Source: an uncultured Atopobium sp. (GTDB lineage Bacteria > Actinomycetota > Coriobacteriia > Coriobacteriales > Atopobiaceae). Taken from it: 41,098 nucleotides of DNA. Location: assembly GCA_938036925.1 (NCBI GenBank), contig CALHVU010000051.1:1-41098 (forward strand), written 5' to 3'. The position numbers and the translations under genes are program-made. Of this stretch, positions 7,755 to 16,715 are shown piece after piece (the first letter of the stretch is position 1; each line of letters begins with the position of its first letter). Below the pieces are notes generated by a model. That model did not search any database and was not told the origin of the DNA. It saw only the letters and a list, made by a program, of their open reading frames with translations.

Positions 7755-9098
7755 ATGGCTCAGAACCAGAATCGTAACGAGGAGCGAGATTTTCTCGACG
7801 ACCTCATTGACATCCAGGACTCCCTCCAGGTGCTCTCTAACCCGCTCGACGCGCTTATGGGAAGCCTGTCTATTGACCCAAATTCGGACAAGCCGTTTGA
7901 GCCAATGGACTACAAGGAAATCCCCTGGTCAAACGCTAATCGCTGCCTGAGGTGCGCCTCGGGAAAAGCTGAGGCATGCTCTCGTTGCTTGGACGTTTGC
8001 CCAGCTAATTGCATTGATATCCATAACCAGTCCGTGCGCATCGACGACGAGGCTTGCCTGCAGTGCGGCCTCTGTGTTGCTGCGTGCCCAACCGAGACGT
8101 TTAACACGCGCCGCCACACGTCCCGCATGCTGTATGACCAGGTAGCTCGCGCGGCCTCCGCGTACGAGCAGTGCTACATCACCTGCACTCGAGCTCTGGC
8201 GAGAAAACCTGAGGGCAACGAGATTTGCCTGCCTTGCGTGGGTATGCTCTCGGCCGACATTTGGTTCTCGATCCTTACGGACTTTGACAACGTAAGTGTT
8301 TACCTGCCACTGGGCGTTTGCGACCGTTGTCGCACCACCACTGGCGAGGAAGCATATACCCAGGCCATCGCAACTGCTGAGGAGTGGACGGGTGCTACGG
8401 TTGGTCTTGAGGTCGACGGTAACAACCTCAACCACAACTTCACGCGTGCGTATATCCGTTCTCAGTTCATCTCCAACGCGATGAACGGTGCAGAACGCCT
8501 GGTATCTGCGTCGACGCCTGTTCTTGCGGGCGCCAAAGCAATCGCTGACCGCATCAACTCGCACGCTCGCTCTCTGGATAAGCTTCAGACGCAGCTTGAT
8601 GACGTGATGGGCCTGCGCACTACCGACATGAGGCAGTCCATGCTCACGCAGGATCGCCGTCTGGTCATGGGCGCCCTCCAGCACGATCCAGACCTGGCTC
8701 CTTACGTGAAGCTCGAGGCTCCTATCTGGGATTCCAGCAAGTGCACCGTTTGTGGCGACTGCAAAAACACCTGCACAACGCATGCAATTGACATCGACGA
8801 GCGCGGTAAGTTAACCATCAAGATGCCGTTCTGCGTCAACTGCGGCGCCTGCGAAATTGTCTGCCCAGAGCCTGGTGCTCTTACGATGGTGCCGATGAAC
8901 ACTTCTGAGCTAGTTGTTCGTGATCGCAAGGCCGAGGAGACCGAGCGTCTTGAGGCTTTGGCTCGCCGTAAAGCTCGCTTCATTTTTGACACCGGCAAGG
9001 AGCAGCTCAAACACTTGGCAGACTCGATTTCCGAGGACTCAGACAAGAGTTCTACCGCCGCCGCACAACAACCTCCAAAAGAGGATAATGGGGAGTAG
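7755..9098 (+). CDS. Multi-[4Fe-4S] ferredoxin-like protein, function unknown
   Basis: This 447-residue cytosolic protein has four ferredoxin-type cysteine clusters. Two lie near the N-terminus: C64-x2-C67-x7-C75-x2-C78-x3-CP, and C101-x2-C-x2-C-x3-CP. Two lie near residues 325-370: CTVCGDCKNTC and CVNCGACEIVCP. Between them is a conserved-looking block with further cysteines (C140, C144, LPC at 161, CDRC at 189-192). Such a protein should carry electrons or act as an iron-sulfur subunit, but no partner redox enzyme is adjacent. The ATG follows a strong AGGAGAGGAGG site. ychF begins 100 bases downstream. The reaction cannot be assigned from sequence. Confidence 0.85.
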   Translation: MAQNQNRNEERDFLDDLIDIQDSLQVLSNPLDALMGSLSIDPNSDKPFEPMDYKEIPWSNANRCLRCASGKAEACSRCLDVCPANCIDIHNQSVRIDDEACLQCGLCVAACPTETFNTRRHTSRMLYDQVARAASAYEQCYITCTRALARKPEGNEICLPCVGMLSADIWFSILTDFDNVSVYLPLGVCDRCRTTTGEEAYTQAIATAEEWTGATVGLEVDGNNLNHNFTRAYIRSQFISNAMNGAERLVSASTPVLAGAKAIADRINSHARSLDKLQTQLDDVMGLRTTDMRQSMLTQDRRLVMGALQHDPDLAPYVKLEAPIWDSSKCTVCGDCKNTCTTHAIDIDERGKLTIKMPFCVNCGACEIVCPEPGALTMVPMNTSELVVRDRKAEETERLEALARRKARFIFDTGKEQLKHLADSISEDSDKSSTAAAQQPPKEDNGE

Positions 9099-9198
9099 CA
9101 CGCGGCTGCTAACACAGAGCACAACGCTTCTAGCTGCTCGTTCTTCTCGCCAGAAACGCAAGTAACCGTAACCGTCCACCGACAACAAGAGGACTCAC

Positions 9199-10263
9199 AT
9201 GTCGCTTTCAATTGGTATCGTTGGCCTGCCAAACGTTGGTAAATCCACGCTGTTCACCGCGCTGACCCGCAAGGGTGGCCTGGCCGCAAACTATCCGTTT
9301 GCTACCATCGACCCTAACGTGGGCATCGTTGACGTGCCCGACGCAAGGCTTCAGAAGCTGGCCGAGATTGTCAATCCTGGTCGTATCATGCCTGCAACCG
9401 TTGAGTTTGTGGACATCGCTGGCCTGGTCAAGGGCGCAAACGAGGGCGAGGGTCTAGGCAACCAGTTCCTGGCAAACATTCGCAACACCGACGCTATCTG
9501 CGAGGTTGTTCGTTACTTCAAAGATCCCGACGTCATTCACGTTGAGGGTCGCGTCAATCCTGATGAGGACGTGGACATCATCCAGACGGAGCTCATCCTT
9601 GCTGACCTGGGCACTATTGAGCGTGCCCTGCCTAAGCTGGAGAAAGAGGCTAAGCGCGATAAGGACCTCCAGCCCAAGCTCAACGTGGCAAAGCGCCTTC
9701 AGGAGTGGCTGAACGAGGGCAATCGCGCTGCTGACATGGAGATGACCGATGAGGAGCGTCTGGCTGCTCGTGATCTTTTCCTGCTTACCATGAAACCAAT
9801 CCTGTACGTCGCAAACGTCGACGAGGACATGCTTACCGAGCCGGCTCCTGTCATCAACGGCGTCGAGTCCATCCCTGTTTGCGCAGGTGTCGAGGCTGAG
9901 CTTGCTGACCTTGATCCAGAGGAGGCTGCTGAGTATCTGGAGTCCCTGGGACTTGAGCACTCCGGCCTGGAGACGCTTGCTCAGGCAGCATACAAGCTGC
10001 TTGGCCTGCAGAGCTACTTCACCGCTGGCCCTATGGAGGTCAGGGCGTGGACCGTCCGCATTGGCGCTAAGGCTCCCGAGGCCGCCGGCGTCATCCACTC
10101 CGATTTTGAGCGCGGCTTCATCAAGGCTGAGGTTGCCAGCTACAACGATTACGTTGAGCTGGGCGGCGAGGCCGGCTGCAAGACTGCGGGCAAGCTACGC
10201 ATCGAGGGTAAGGAGTACGTGGTCGAGGACGGCGACGTCATGCACTTCCGCTTCAACGTCTAG
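9199..10263 (+). CDS. ychF: Ribosome-binding ATPase YchF (Obg family)
   Basis: This 354-residue P-loop protein has G1 NVGKST (12-17), the YchF signature NYPFATIDPN, a G3 region (VDIAGLVKGA) and a C-terminal TGS domain (about 270-354). YchF binds ribosomes and prefers ATP over GTP; its role is linked to stress and translation control. Length is close to the family norm (about 363). The start follows AGAGGAC. A perfect terminator follows. Confidence 0.97.
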   Translation: MSLSIGIVGLPNVGKSTLFTALTRKGGLAANYPFATIDPNVGIVDVPDARLQKLAEIVNPGRIMPATVEFVDIAGLVKGANEGEGLGNQFLANIRNTDAICEVVRYFKDPDVIHVEGRVNPDEDVDIIQTELILADLGTIERALPKLEKEAKRDKDLQPKLNVAKRLQEWLNEGNRAADMEMTDEERLAARDLFLLTMKPILYVANVDEDMLTEPAPVINGVESIPVCAGVEAELADLDPEEAAEYLESLGLEHSGLETLAQAAYKLLGLQSYFTAGPMEVRAWTVRIGAKAPEAAGVIHSDFERGFIKAEVASYNDYVELGGEAGCKTAGKLRIEGKEYVVEDGDVMHFRFNV

Positions 10264-10290
10264 GCCACAAAACTGCTGATAGTTAACATG

Positions 10291-10326
10291 AAACGGGCGA
10301 GAAGATCGGTCTTCTCGCCCGTTTTT
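10291..10326 (+). terminator. Terminator after ychF built from an inverted pair of GGCGAGAA words
   Basis: AAACGGGCGAGAAGA (10291-10305) pairs perfectly with 10310-10324 around loop TCGG and is followed by TTT. Each arm holds one GGGCGAGAAGA / TCTTCTCGCCC word, so a dispersed repeat serves as the terminator stem. It can act for the converging minus-strand gene as well. Confidence 0.9.
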
Positions 10327-10443
10327 GTGTGGGGTGGGGTAGTGCGCTGTGTGGCGCACGCCGTAGCGGGCCGCGCGTCGCGCGTCGCTGCGGGTCGCGT
10401 GTCGCTGCGGGTCGCGTGCTGCCGTGTGTCGCGCTGCGAGCCG

Positions 10444-12132
10444 CTAGCGCTTTGGAGCCTGATCGGTGCCCAGGACCACGGTGATATCTGTGTCGGTGGG
10501 GTAGGAACCGTCGTTTGCCTTGATGTTGGCGGTAGGGATGTCCAGCGCTTTTGCAACGCCAACGGCCTTTGCCAGGCCCGTACGCGTGCCGTCGTAGATG
10601 ATAATCGAGTCGGTTGGATGCTCCAGAGAGCTGTCGGCGTAAGCGGTGTAGCCCTTAGTCTTCAGGATGCCAGCCTTCTGAGCTGCAAGCCCTTGAACGT
10701 CGGTGCCGTTGAGCACGGCAACTTCTCCGGTGTAGTCAGGCTTGATGCTGTCGATAGCCGAAGGGTCTCCTCCAACGGTACCCACAACGCCTGTGGTTTC
10801 GTCAGCACTTGCATCCTCCAGAGGAGGCAGCGCCTGGTTTACGCGGTCCATCATAGTCTTCCACGCGCTCTTATCGACAATCTCATACCACACGTCATCA
10901 ATGAGCTCGGACGTTGTCGGCGTGCGCGCGGAATACATATCCTTGGATGTATCCATGCCCCTGAACGACATGGCCAGGCCCACAATGTCAGTAACGTTGA
11001 AGTCAGTAGTTACGCTCTCGGCCATGGTAGACACGGCACCGGACATAGAAACGGGGTCCAGCTGCAGGACTTTCTTGGCAATGGCCGTCAAAATCATGCG
11101 CTGGTTAGCCGCGCGGTAGAAATCGCCGGCGCCGTAGTTGTCGTATGCGTGGCGACTGCGAGAAAGGCCGAGCGCTTGCTGGCCATTGAGCTGTTGCTCG
11201 CCGGCAGGAAGGTCGATGCCTGAGTATTGCATGTCAGAAACAGCAACGGGCAGGTTGACCGTAATGCCGCCAATAGAGTCCACAATCTTGGTGAACGACT
11301 CAAAGTCTACCTCGGCATAGTGCGAAATGTTAACGTTTGCCAGCTTAGAAACGGCCTCGACCATTCCGGATGCGCCGCCATAGCTGTATGCGGAGTTGAT
11401 CTTCTGCTTTCCGTGTTCTCCCAGGTCAACCATAGTGTCTCGGGGGATGGAAATCAGAGTAATCTTCTTGTTTTTGGGGTCCACGCGAGCCAGAATGATA
11501 GTGTCGGCGCGGAAGTTTGCGTCGGAATCACCCCAGTTCTCTGCGCGACCCTCGTCCTTATCCACGCCCAGAAGCAGCATGTAGAACGGGTCAGACGGTG
11601 CAACCTGTACCAGCGTGGCCTGCAGGTTTGCATCCAAGCCCTGGCGAAGTTTTGAGTTGGTATCCAGCATCCACCACGCAAATGCTACGCCTGCTACCAG
11701 CAGCAACGTGCCCAGAATGCCGGCAAAGATCTTAAGACCACGACCGCGAGAAGATCCTTGACGCTTCTTAGAGTATGCCCCAACGCCTTCGGCGCGAGAA
11801 GGCGCATGGCTGACGGCACCCGCTCGATGTGCAGCAAAGTGGGTGTGTTTTTGCTGCTGAGCTGGGGCTTCTTCAGGCCACTCGTCGCCGACGTTGGTCT
11901 GGCCAATCAAAGGCTCGCGCGTAAATCTGGAGCCGTGGGATTCGTGATTGTTGCGTGCAGAACTTGCACCTGCGCTTCGAACGCTGCCCAGCGTGCGAGG
12001 CTGATATGCGCCCTGATTATAAGCGTCATAATCGTCCTGTGCGAAGTCCTCTGTATCGTACTCAGGGGCATCTTCGTACCTATCACGGCTGTTGTGACCG
12101 TGATTCTGAGATGAATGTGACCTTCTGGCCAT
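10444..12132 (-). CDS. LytR-CpsA-Psr (LCP) family wall-polymer ligase
   Basis: This 562-residue protein has a disordered, charged cytoplasmic N-terminus (about 1-130), one membrane helix (about 134-155) and an extracellular LCP domain. The LCP domain contains NFRADT (about 205-211) and the arginine-containing IPRDTMVDL (about 229-237), which contact polyprenyl pyrophosphate. The C-terminus (about 465-562) is a LytR_C-type domain. LCP enzymes attach teichoic-acid-like glycopolymers to peptidoglycan. ATG at 12132 is chosen because AAAGGAG lies 5 bases upstream; the frame extends to 12168. The gene is alone on the minus strand, with the adhesin genes upstream. Confidence 0.9.
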   Translation of the reverse strand: MARRSHSSQNHGHNSRDRYEDAPEYDTEDFAQDDYDAYNQGAYQPRTLGSVRSAGASSARNNHESHGSRFTREPLIGQTNVGDEWPEEAPAQQQKHTHFAAHRAGAVSHAPSRAEGVGAYSKKRQGSSRGRGLKIFAGILGTLLLVAGVAFAWWMLDTNSKLRQGLDANLQATLVQVAPSDPFYMLLLGVDKDEGRAENWGDSDANFRADTIILARVDPKNKKITLISIPRDTMVDLGEHGKQKINSAYSYGGASGMVEAVSKLANVNISHYAEVDFESFTKIVDSIGGITVNLPVAVSDMQYSGIDLPAGEQQLNGQQALGLSRSRHAYDNYGAGDFYRAANQRMILTAIAKKVLQLDPVSMSGAVSTMAESVTTDFNVTDIVGLAMSFRGMDTSKDMYSARTPTTSELIDDVWYEIVDKSAWKTMMDRVNQALPPLEDASADETTGVVGTVGGDPSAIDSIKPDYTGEVAVLNGTDVQGLAAQKAGILKTKGYTAYADSSLEHPTDSIIIYDGTRTGLAKAVGVAKALDIPTANIKANDGSYPTDTDITVVLGTDQAPKR

Positions 12133-12236
12133 TGGGGCTCCTTTGTGTTTAATCTGCGTTTTGCCCAATGCGTTTTGTCAAACATCTACTATACGCAATT
12201 TTGCGTCTTTGTGCTGCATGGAAACAAACCTGCCAC

Positions 12237-12270
12237 AAAAAATCCCCGCTTCAACGTGTGAAGCGGGGAT
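12237..12270 (-). terminator. Terminator after the LPETG adhesin gene
   Basis: ATCCCCGCTTCA (12242-12253) pairs perfectly with 12259-12270 around a 5-base loop. Six A at 12237-12242 give the T run on the minus strand. Confidence 0.9.
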
Positions 12271-12351
12271 GTGTGCGAGAAGTTCGTGGAGCTTGGCGCG
12301 AGAAGTACGAGCAACTTTTGCTCATAGCGTTACTTGCTGCGCAACGCTGCC

Positions 12352-14166
12352 TTACTTACGGCGATCCTTCAGAGCATAGCCAAGCGTCGTAATAACGCTG
12401 CCCACGGTAGCTACGGCAACAAGAGCAATCTCGGAGAAGTCGCCAGTCTCAGGAAGCTTTGGCTGCTTCTTCTTTGGCTTCTTAGGAGTCTCTGATGGAG
12501 GAGTTGCAGGTGGTGTATTTGGTGGGGTATTTGGAGGCGTGGTAGGAGGAGTGTTTGGTGGAATCTCAGTGTTGGTAACCGTGAAACCGTCAGTCTGGTT
12601 GCCCGAGACTGCGCTGGTATATCCAGCAGGAACGTTCTCTTCTGCTACGGTGTACGCAATAGCGTGACCATCTGTTGCATCGTTTTTGAGAAGACCGGTG
12701 AAAGCACCTGTCCAACCGTTAGTCTGGTCAAGAGTGACTGTCTCGGTGCTAGCAACGCCGTCTTTGTAGAGCCTGACGGTAACAGGACCGCCTACAGTTC
12801 CCACCCATGTCTTGTTAACTTGTACGTCAACTGTTGGGGTCTTCTCGTCCTCAACGGTCTTAATAACGCCGTTGGTTGCAGAAACAGTGAGGTTATACGT
12901 ATCAGTATTGAGCTGGTAGCCAGCAGGAGCGGTAATCTCCTGAACACTGTAGGTGCCAGCAGGGAGCTTCTCGGTGGTAGCGGTACCGTCCTCACCAGTA
13001 GTAATAGTCCAGGTCTTGGATGGATCGGTGGTACTGGTTACCTTAAAGACTGCACCCGCAAGCTTGGTGTTGTGGTCGTTCTTATCAACCTTAATGATAC
13101 GGATACGAGCGATGATGGTAGAAGTGCCTTCTCCACCAGAAGTTGCGTTGCGATATACCCAATCGGAGCTGTATTCATGGTTATCGGAGTACATCTTGAT
13201 GAGGTTACGCAGGGCAACACCAGGAGCATAGGTGGTGCGATACGTGAACTTAAAGCTCTGACCGTTGCTGAGGTCTATGCCAGAAAGGTCAAGATCAAAC
13301 GACTGTCCATCAGGAGAAATGGTGAGCATACCTGGGGTAATAGGGATGCGCGTAGCGGTTCCAGGAATGGTTGAGCCGTACTCGTCAAAGCGAGCGCTCC
13401 AGAGCTCAAAGGTGTTTGGAACATACCTAATCTCTGCAGGAAGATCTCCGCCGCCCTGGTCAAGGAGCTGGTCGTGTAGACGGACGTTGCGGAAGTTACC
13501 ACCAGAGTAGTTGATGCGGCCAGTCCACTGGATTTCGTTAGCGTTACCATCGATAATCTTGCCCCACTTGGAGAGGTACTCAGTACCAATGGTGCCAGGA
13601 GCGGTGACGTCAAACGTTACAGGAACAGGGCTGCCAGAGACAGTAAAGATAAAAGACTTACCGGTACCTGTCTGAACACGCTGTGAATCAATGGTAAAAC
13701 CAAGACGAGCGGTACCACGCAGGTCAGTGTGGTTGTTAACGTAGTCGGTGAAGACAACACGCATGTTTCCACCAAAACCATCGGTACCAGGGGTGACGTG
13801 AGCTACTGCCATGACCTCGTCGGTTGCTGCATCGGTAATGTTAAAGGTAGACGGAGGATTAGCTGCGGTAAACCTCATCTCGTTAGGGAGGGTGACGTCA
13901 AAGTAATCGCCCGGCGCTACGTTAGCGTTTGCAGAGGCGTCCCACGTCATAGCAATGGCATACACATTTGCCTTGTTAACTTCGGTAGCTGGCTTACCAA
14001 AACGGTCTTCAACTCTAAACTCTGTAATGGTTGCGACAACCGCTTTAGGGGTGCCCGTAGCAGCTTCAGTACTTGCAGTCTCAGCAAAAGCTGATTTTGC
14101 AGCAAGCGGAAGCGCCAGGACCAGCATGAAGACAAAACTTAACAGCTTAAACAGTCGTTTGTTCAT
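12352..14166 (-). CDS. LPETG-anchored surface adhesin with SpaA/Cna-B domains
   Basis: The 604-residue precursor has a signal peptide (about 1-28, ending AKSAFA) and two collagen-adhesin-like Ig domains (about 40-185 and 190-345). A SpaA-type domain (about 350-435, IRIIKVDKND...GTYSVQEI), a Cna-B domain (about 440-530, VNKTW...VTNTE) and a Pro/Thr spacer (NTPPTTPP type) follow. The sorting signal is LPETG at 571-575 with a hydrophobic stretch and RRK tail. It should be linked to peptidoglycan by a sortase not encoded here. Lys and Asn in the Cna-B and SpaA domains are consistent with isopeptide bonds. AAAGGAG precedes the ATG. A paralogue lies directly upstream. Confidence 0.92.
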   Translation of the reverse strand: MNKRLFKLLSFVFMLVLALPLAAKSAFAETASTEAATGTPKAVVATITEFRVEDRFGKPATEVNKANVYAIAMTWDASANANVAPGDYFDVTLPNEMRFTAANPPSTFNITDAATDEVMAVAHVTPGTDGFGGNMRVVFTDYVNNHTDLRGTARLGFTIDSQRVQTGTGKSFIFTVSGSPVPVTFDVTAPGTIGTEYLSKWGKIIDGNANEIQWTGRINYSGGNFRNVRLHDQLLDQGGGDLPAEIRYVPNTFELWSARFDEYGSTIPGTATRIPITPGMLTISPDGQSFDLDLSGIDLSNGQSFKFTYRTTYAPGVALRNLIKMYSDNHEYSSDWVYRNATSGGEGTSTIIARIRIIKVDKNDHNTKLAGAVFKVTSTTDPSKTWTITTGEDGTATTEKLPAGTYSVQEITAPAGYQLNTDTYNLTVSATNGVIKTVEDEKTPTVDVQVNKTWVGTVGGPVTVRLYKDGVASTETVTLDQTNGWTGAFTGLLKNDATDGHAIAYTVAEENVPAGYTSAVSGNQTDGFTVTNTEIPPNTPPTTPPNTPPNTPPATPPSETPKKPKKKQPKLPETGDFSEIALVAVATVGSVITTLGYALKDRRK

Positions 14167-14180
14167 CAGGACTCCTTTGC

Positions 14181-14372
14181 AATAGATGCGTCTATTTTCA
14201 CCTATTACAAAGAGAATTTATTTGAGATTCTGTATATATTTATATAGCTTTTTTAAAGTTCAAATATTTATGCAGGTACAAGGAATTTATCGATTCTTTT
14301 TCCAATACCTTTTAAATAAAGTACAGGTAAATTCACAGGTTCTTCACAATTGTTCACAACAAACATTTCACA
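14181..14372. promoter_or_regulatory. Regulatory leader of the LPETG adhesin gene
   Basis: The 463-base spacer between the adhesin genes is AT-rich upstream of the LPETG gene. It contains a hairpin AATAGA-tgcg-TCTATT (14181-14196) just before the ribosome site. Four TTCACA words at 14332, 14343, 14353 and 14367 are spaced 10-14 bases apart, which would place them on roughly one face of the helix. They look like binding sites for an unknown regulator. The rest of the spacer holds the terminator of the LPYTG gene and an inverted GGCGAGAA pair (14495-14540). Confidence 0.45.
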
Positions 14373-14540
14373 CTATGTGCAGCTTAACGTAATAAAAATG
14401 GATAAATATTACCCCTAGTAAATTTAAATGCAGGACATTAGTCACTTTTTATACGTGATTCCGAATAGGTCATTTTTCTGTATGCAATTAAGGAGGCGAG
14501 AAGTTCTGTGGAGCCTTGCAAAATGGACGGGTTTCTCGCC

Positions 14541-14577
14541 AAAAAAGAACGCCTTGCCACGAGGACAAGACGTTCTT
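14541..14577 (-). terminator. Terminator after the LPYTG adhesin gene
   Basis: AAGAACGCCTTG (14545-14556) pairs with CAAGACGTTCTT (14566-14577), one G-T pair, and six A at 14541-14546 give a T run on the minus strand. Confidence 0.85.
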
Positions 14578-14629
14578 GTGAAGTTGCGTGGGAGCTGCGC
14601 GCCCGCGCTGCTACGACTGCGCGCCAGAC

Positions 14630-16333
14630 TTACTTGCGACGCTTAAGTGCAACTGCGCTGCCCAGTGCTGCCAAAGATCCAAAGAGGACGCCTGCGACAG
14701 AAGATGCATCTCCGGTGTAGGGGAGGTTGGACTTCTTGCGAGTCTTAGCAGGCTTCTCTGGAGTTGGAGGAACCTGGGTGTTGGTGACTACAAAGCCCTG
14801 AGTTGCGTCGCCAGTAATCTGGCTGGTGTAGCCGGCTACCTCGTCTTCAGAGATGGTGTAGGTAATCTCGGAGCCGTCAGCAGCATAAGCCTCAAGACCT
14901 GTGAAGGAATCCTGCCAGTTGTTGTCAGAGCTCAAGGTAAGGGTCTTACCAGTGTCAACGCCGTTTGCAAGCAGGTGAACAGTTACTGCTCCGCCCTCTG
15001 CACCATTCCAGACTTTCTGCACAGGAATGTCTGCATGAGCGTTCTTCTTGTTCTCAATAATCTTGATAGTGCCGGACTGATTGTCAACGTTTACGGTGTA
15101 GACCGTAGCGTCACGCACATAGCCATCTGGAGCGGTGATCTCTTCGATGGTGTAGGAGCCGGTAGTGAGCCTCTCGGAGGTTGCAGTTCCATCGGCGCCT
15201 GTAGTAAGAGTCCAAGAATCAGCTGGGTTAGCAACGCTTGTTACCTTAAAAGTTGCGCCTGGAAGCTGGGTAGTTGCGTTGTCAGCGTCAACCTTGATGA
15301 TGCGGATACGGCCGACAAGATTGCCGATTGCGCCGCCGGAGTTGCTTGGAGAGTAGTAGGTAAAGCCAATCTCACTTCTTGGAGCACCGCCAGCGTTGGT
15401 AAGCACACCATAGTTATGCAGAGCCATACCTGGGATAAAGGTAGTGCGATACTGCAGGAGGTAACGCTGACCCTGGGAGAAGTCAACGCCGCTCAGGTTG
15501 AGGTGGTAGGAGTGGCCGTCAGCTGCAATAGAAAGTGCACCATTTGGAATGGTGACCTCCTGAAGGTTGCTAAAGTTACCCGTTCCATCAAAGTCTGCAC
15601 GATAGAGGTGGAAAGAGTTGGTAATGTAGGTTACCGATGCTGGCAGGTCGCCACCGTTTCTATCAGAGAGGGAGTCAGAGAACTCAACGCCAGTCATGTG
15701 AGCAGCGGAGTAGTTAAGACGAACATACCAAAGTACCTCGGACTCGGTACCGGTAACAGGTCCGCCCCACTTGTTGAGCCACTCTTGGCCAATGGTGTTT
15801 TTTGGACGAACAATCATGTTGAGAGGAACAGCGGTGCCGTTAACGCCAAAATCAATGTGGGTATTATCGCCAGCGTTGATGGCGTCGCGGTCGTAGAGAG
15901 CGGACAGCGAGAAGGTACCCTTAATTTGAGTATGGGTGTTTGCATAGTCTGTATAAACAACATGCAGAGTTCCACCGAAGATGCTGCCAGCTGCTGGAGT
16001 TGGATAAGCCCACGCTACGGTTGCACCGTTAGGATCTTTAACTTCAATTGGAGTTGTGTTTTGTGTGGCAGTGAACTGGACTTTATCGGGCAGAGTAATA
16101 TCAAAATAGTCACCTTCTGCCACGGTAGATGCGGTAGATTCCCAGTTAATTGTAATATGGTACAGATTATCAGTGGTAATCTCATTTACTGGTGTATAGG
16201 TATCATCAGCCACAGACATGCTGGTAATTTGAACCGGTGAAACAGTTGCAGCAGAAGCGAATGTTGTCACAAAAGTAACAACAATCATAAATGGCACAAG
16301 AAATGCACCTAGTCTGACCAGTACTTTTTTCAT
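14630..16333 (-). CDS. LPYTG-anchored surface adhesin, paralogue of the downstream LPETG protein
   Basis: The 567-residue precursor has a signal peptide (about 1-28, ending FASAA) and two adhesin-type Ig domains. A SpaA-type domain (IRIIKVDADNATTQLPGATFK...), a Cna-B domain (VQKVWNGAEGGAVTVHLL) and the sorting signal LPYTG at 537-541 follow, then a membrane stretch and a KRRK tail. Its domain order matches the neighbouring 604-residue protein, so the pair arose by tandem duplication and then diverged; the Pro-rich spacer is much shorter here. The start follows TTGGAG. Each copy has its own terminator, so they are probably separate transcripts. Confidence 0.92.
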   Translation of the reverse strand: MKKVLVRLGAFLVPFMIVVTFVTTFASAATVSPVQITSMSVADDTYTPVNEITTDNLYHITINWESTASTVAEGDYFDITLPDKVQFTATQNTTPIEVKDPNGATVAWAYPTPAAGSIFGGTLHVVYTDYANTHTQIKGTFSLSALYDRDAINAGDNTHIDFGVNGTAVPLNMIVRPKNTIGQEWLNKWGGPVTGTESEVLWYVRLNYSAAHMTGVEFSDSLSDRNGGDLPASVTYITNSFHLYRADFDGTGNFSNLQEVTIPNGALSIAADGHSYHLNLSGVDFSQGQRYLLQYRTTFIPGMALHNYGVLTNAGGAPRSEIGFTYYSPSNSGGAIGNLVGRIRIIKVDADNATTQLPGATFKVTSVANPADSWTLTTGADGTATSERLTTGSYTIEEITAPDGYVRDATVYTVNVDNQSGTIKIIENKKNAHADIPVQKVWNGAEGGAVTVHLLANGVDTGKTLTLSSDNNWQDSFTGLEAYAADGSEITYTISEDEVAGYTSQITGDATQGFVVTNTQVPPTPEKPAKTRKKSNLPYTGDASSVAGVLFGSLAALGSAVALKRRK

Positions 16334-16715
16334 AAACCAAACTCCAATTCGTCTTACGTGCGTGAGAAAATTATTGCAGATAGGTACTTAAAAAACTGTT
16401 ACCAGTTTTTGTCGTCACAAAACAATTACATTTCAAGTTATAGTGTCTTTGACCTGCTCTTCTCGCCATATTTTGTGTTTTATAATTGTTAGAAATTAGT
16501 AGCATTTCTCGTCAAATTATAGAACTTTGCCGTCTTTTGTTCGTACAGAATAAGAAGACTTTTTGGCGCGTGCAATCTCTCGTGATGTTAATGGCTGGTT
16601 GAAGGTATTATTAATAGCAATAAATTCGTGGTAGAGATATGTGCCCATACGTGCGGTAGTGCGCGCCGGCGCAGAATCTAAGAATGACCGGGAAACCGGA
16701 GAAGCGGAGTCATGC
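16334..16715. other. Divergent intergenic region between LPYTG adhesin and guaA
   Basis: AT-rich, 382 bases, without a credible gene. It has an 8-bp hairpin AAAAACTG-ttac-CAGTTTTT (16391-16410) that could act as a short terminator or operator. A TATAAT (16481-16486) lies before guaA without a convincing -35 box. One TTCTCGCC word is at 16460. No purine riboswitch core was recognised. Confidence 0.5.

Noticed and set aside
10288..11223. 311-codon open frame opposite the LCP gene
   Set aside because: It begins inside the ychF terminator and is antisense to a well-supported LCP domain.
14588..16240. 550-codon open frame opposite the LPYTG adhesin gene
   Set aside because: The minus-strand adhesin has a signal peptide, domains and a sorting motif; the plus-strand frame has none and is a shadow.
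16334..16715. Purine riboswitch before guaA
   Set aside because: No three-way-junction core was recognisable; only a short hairpin and a lone TATAAT were seen.
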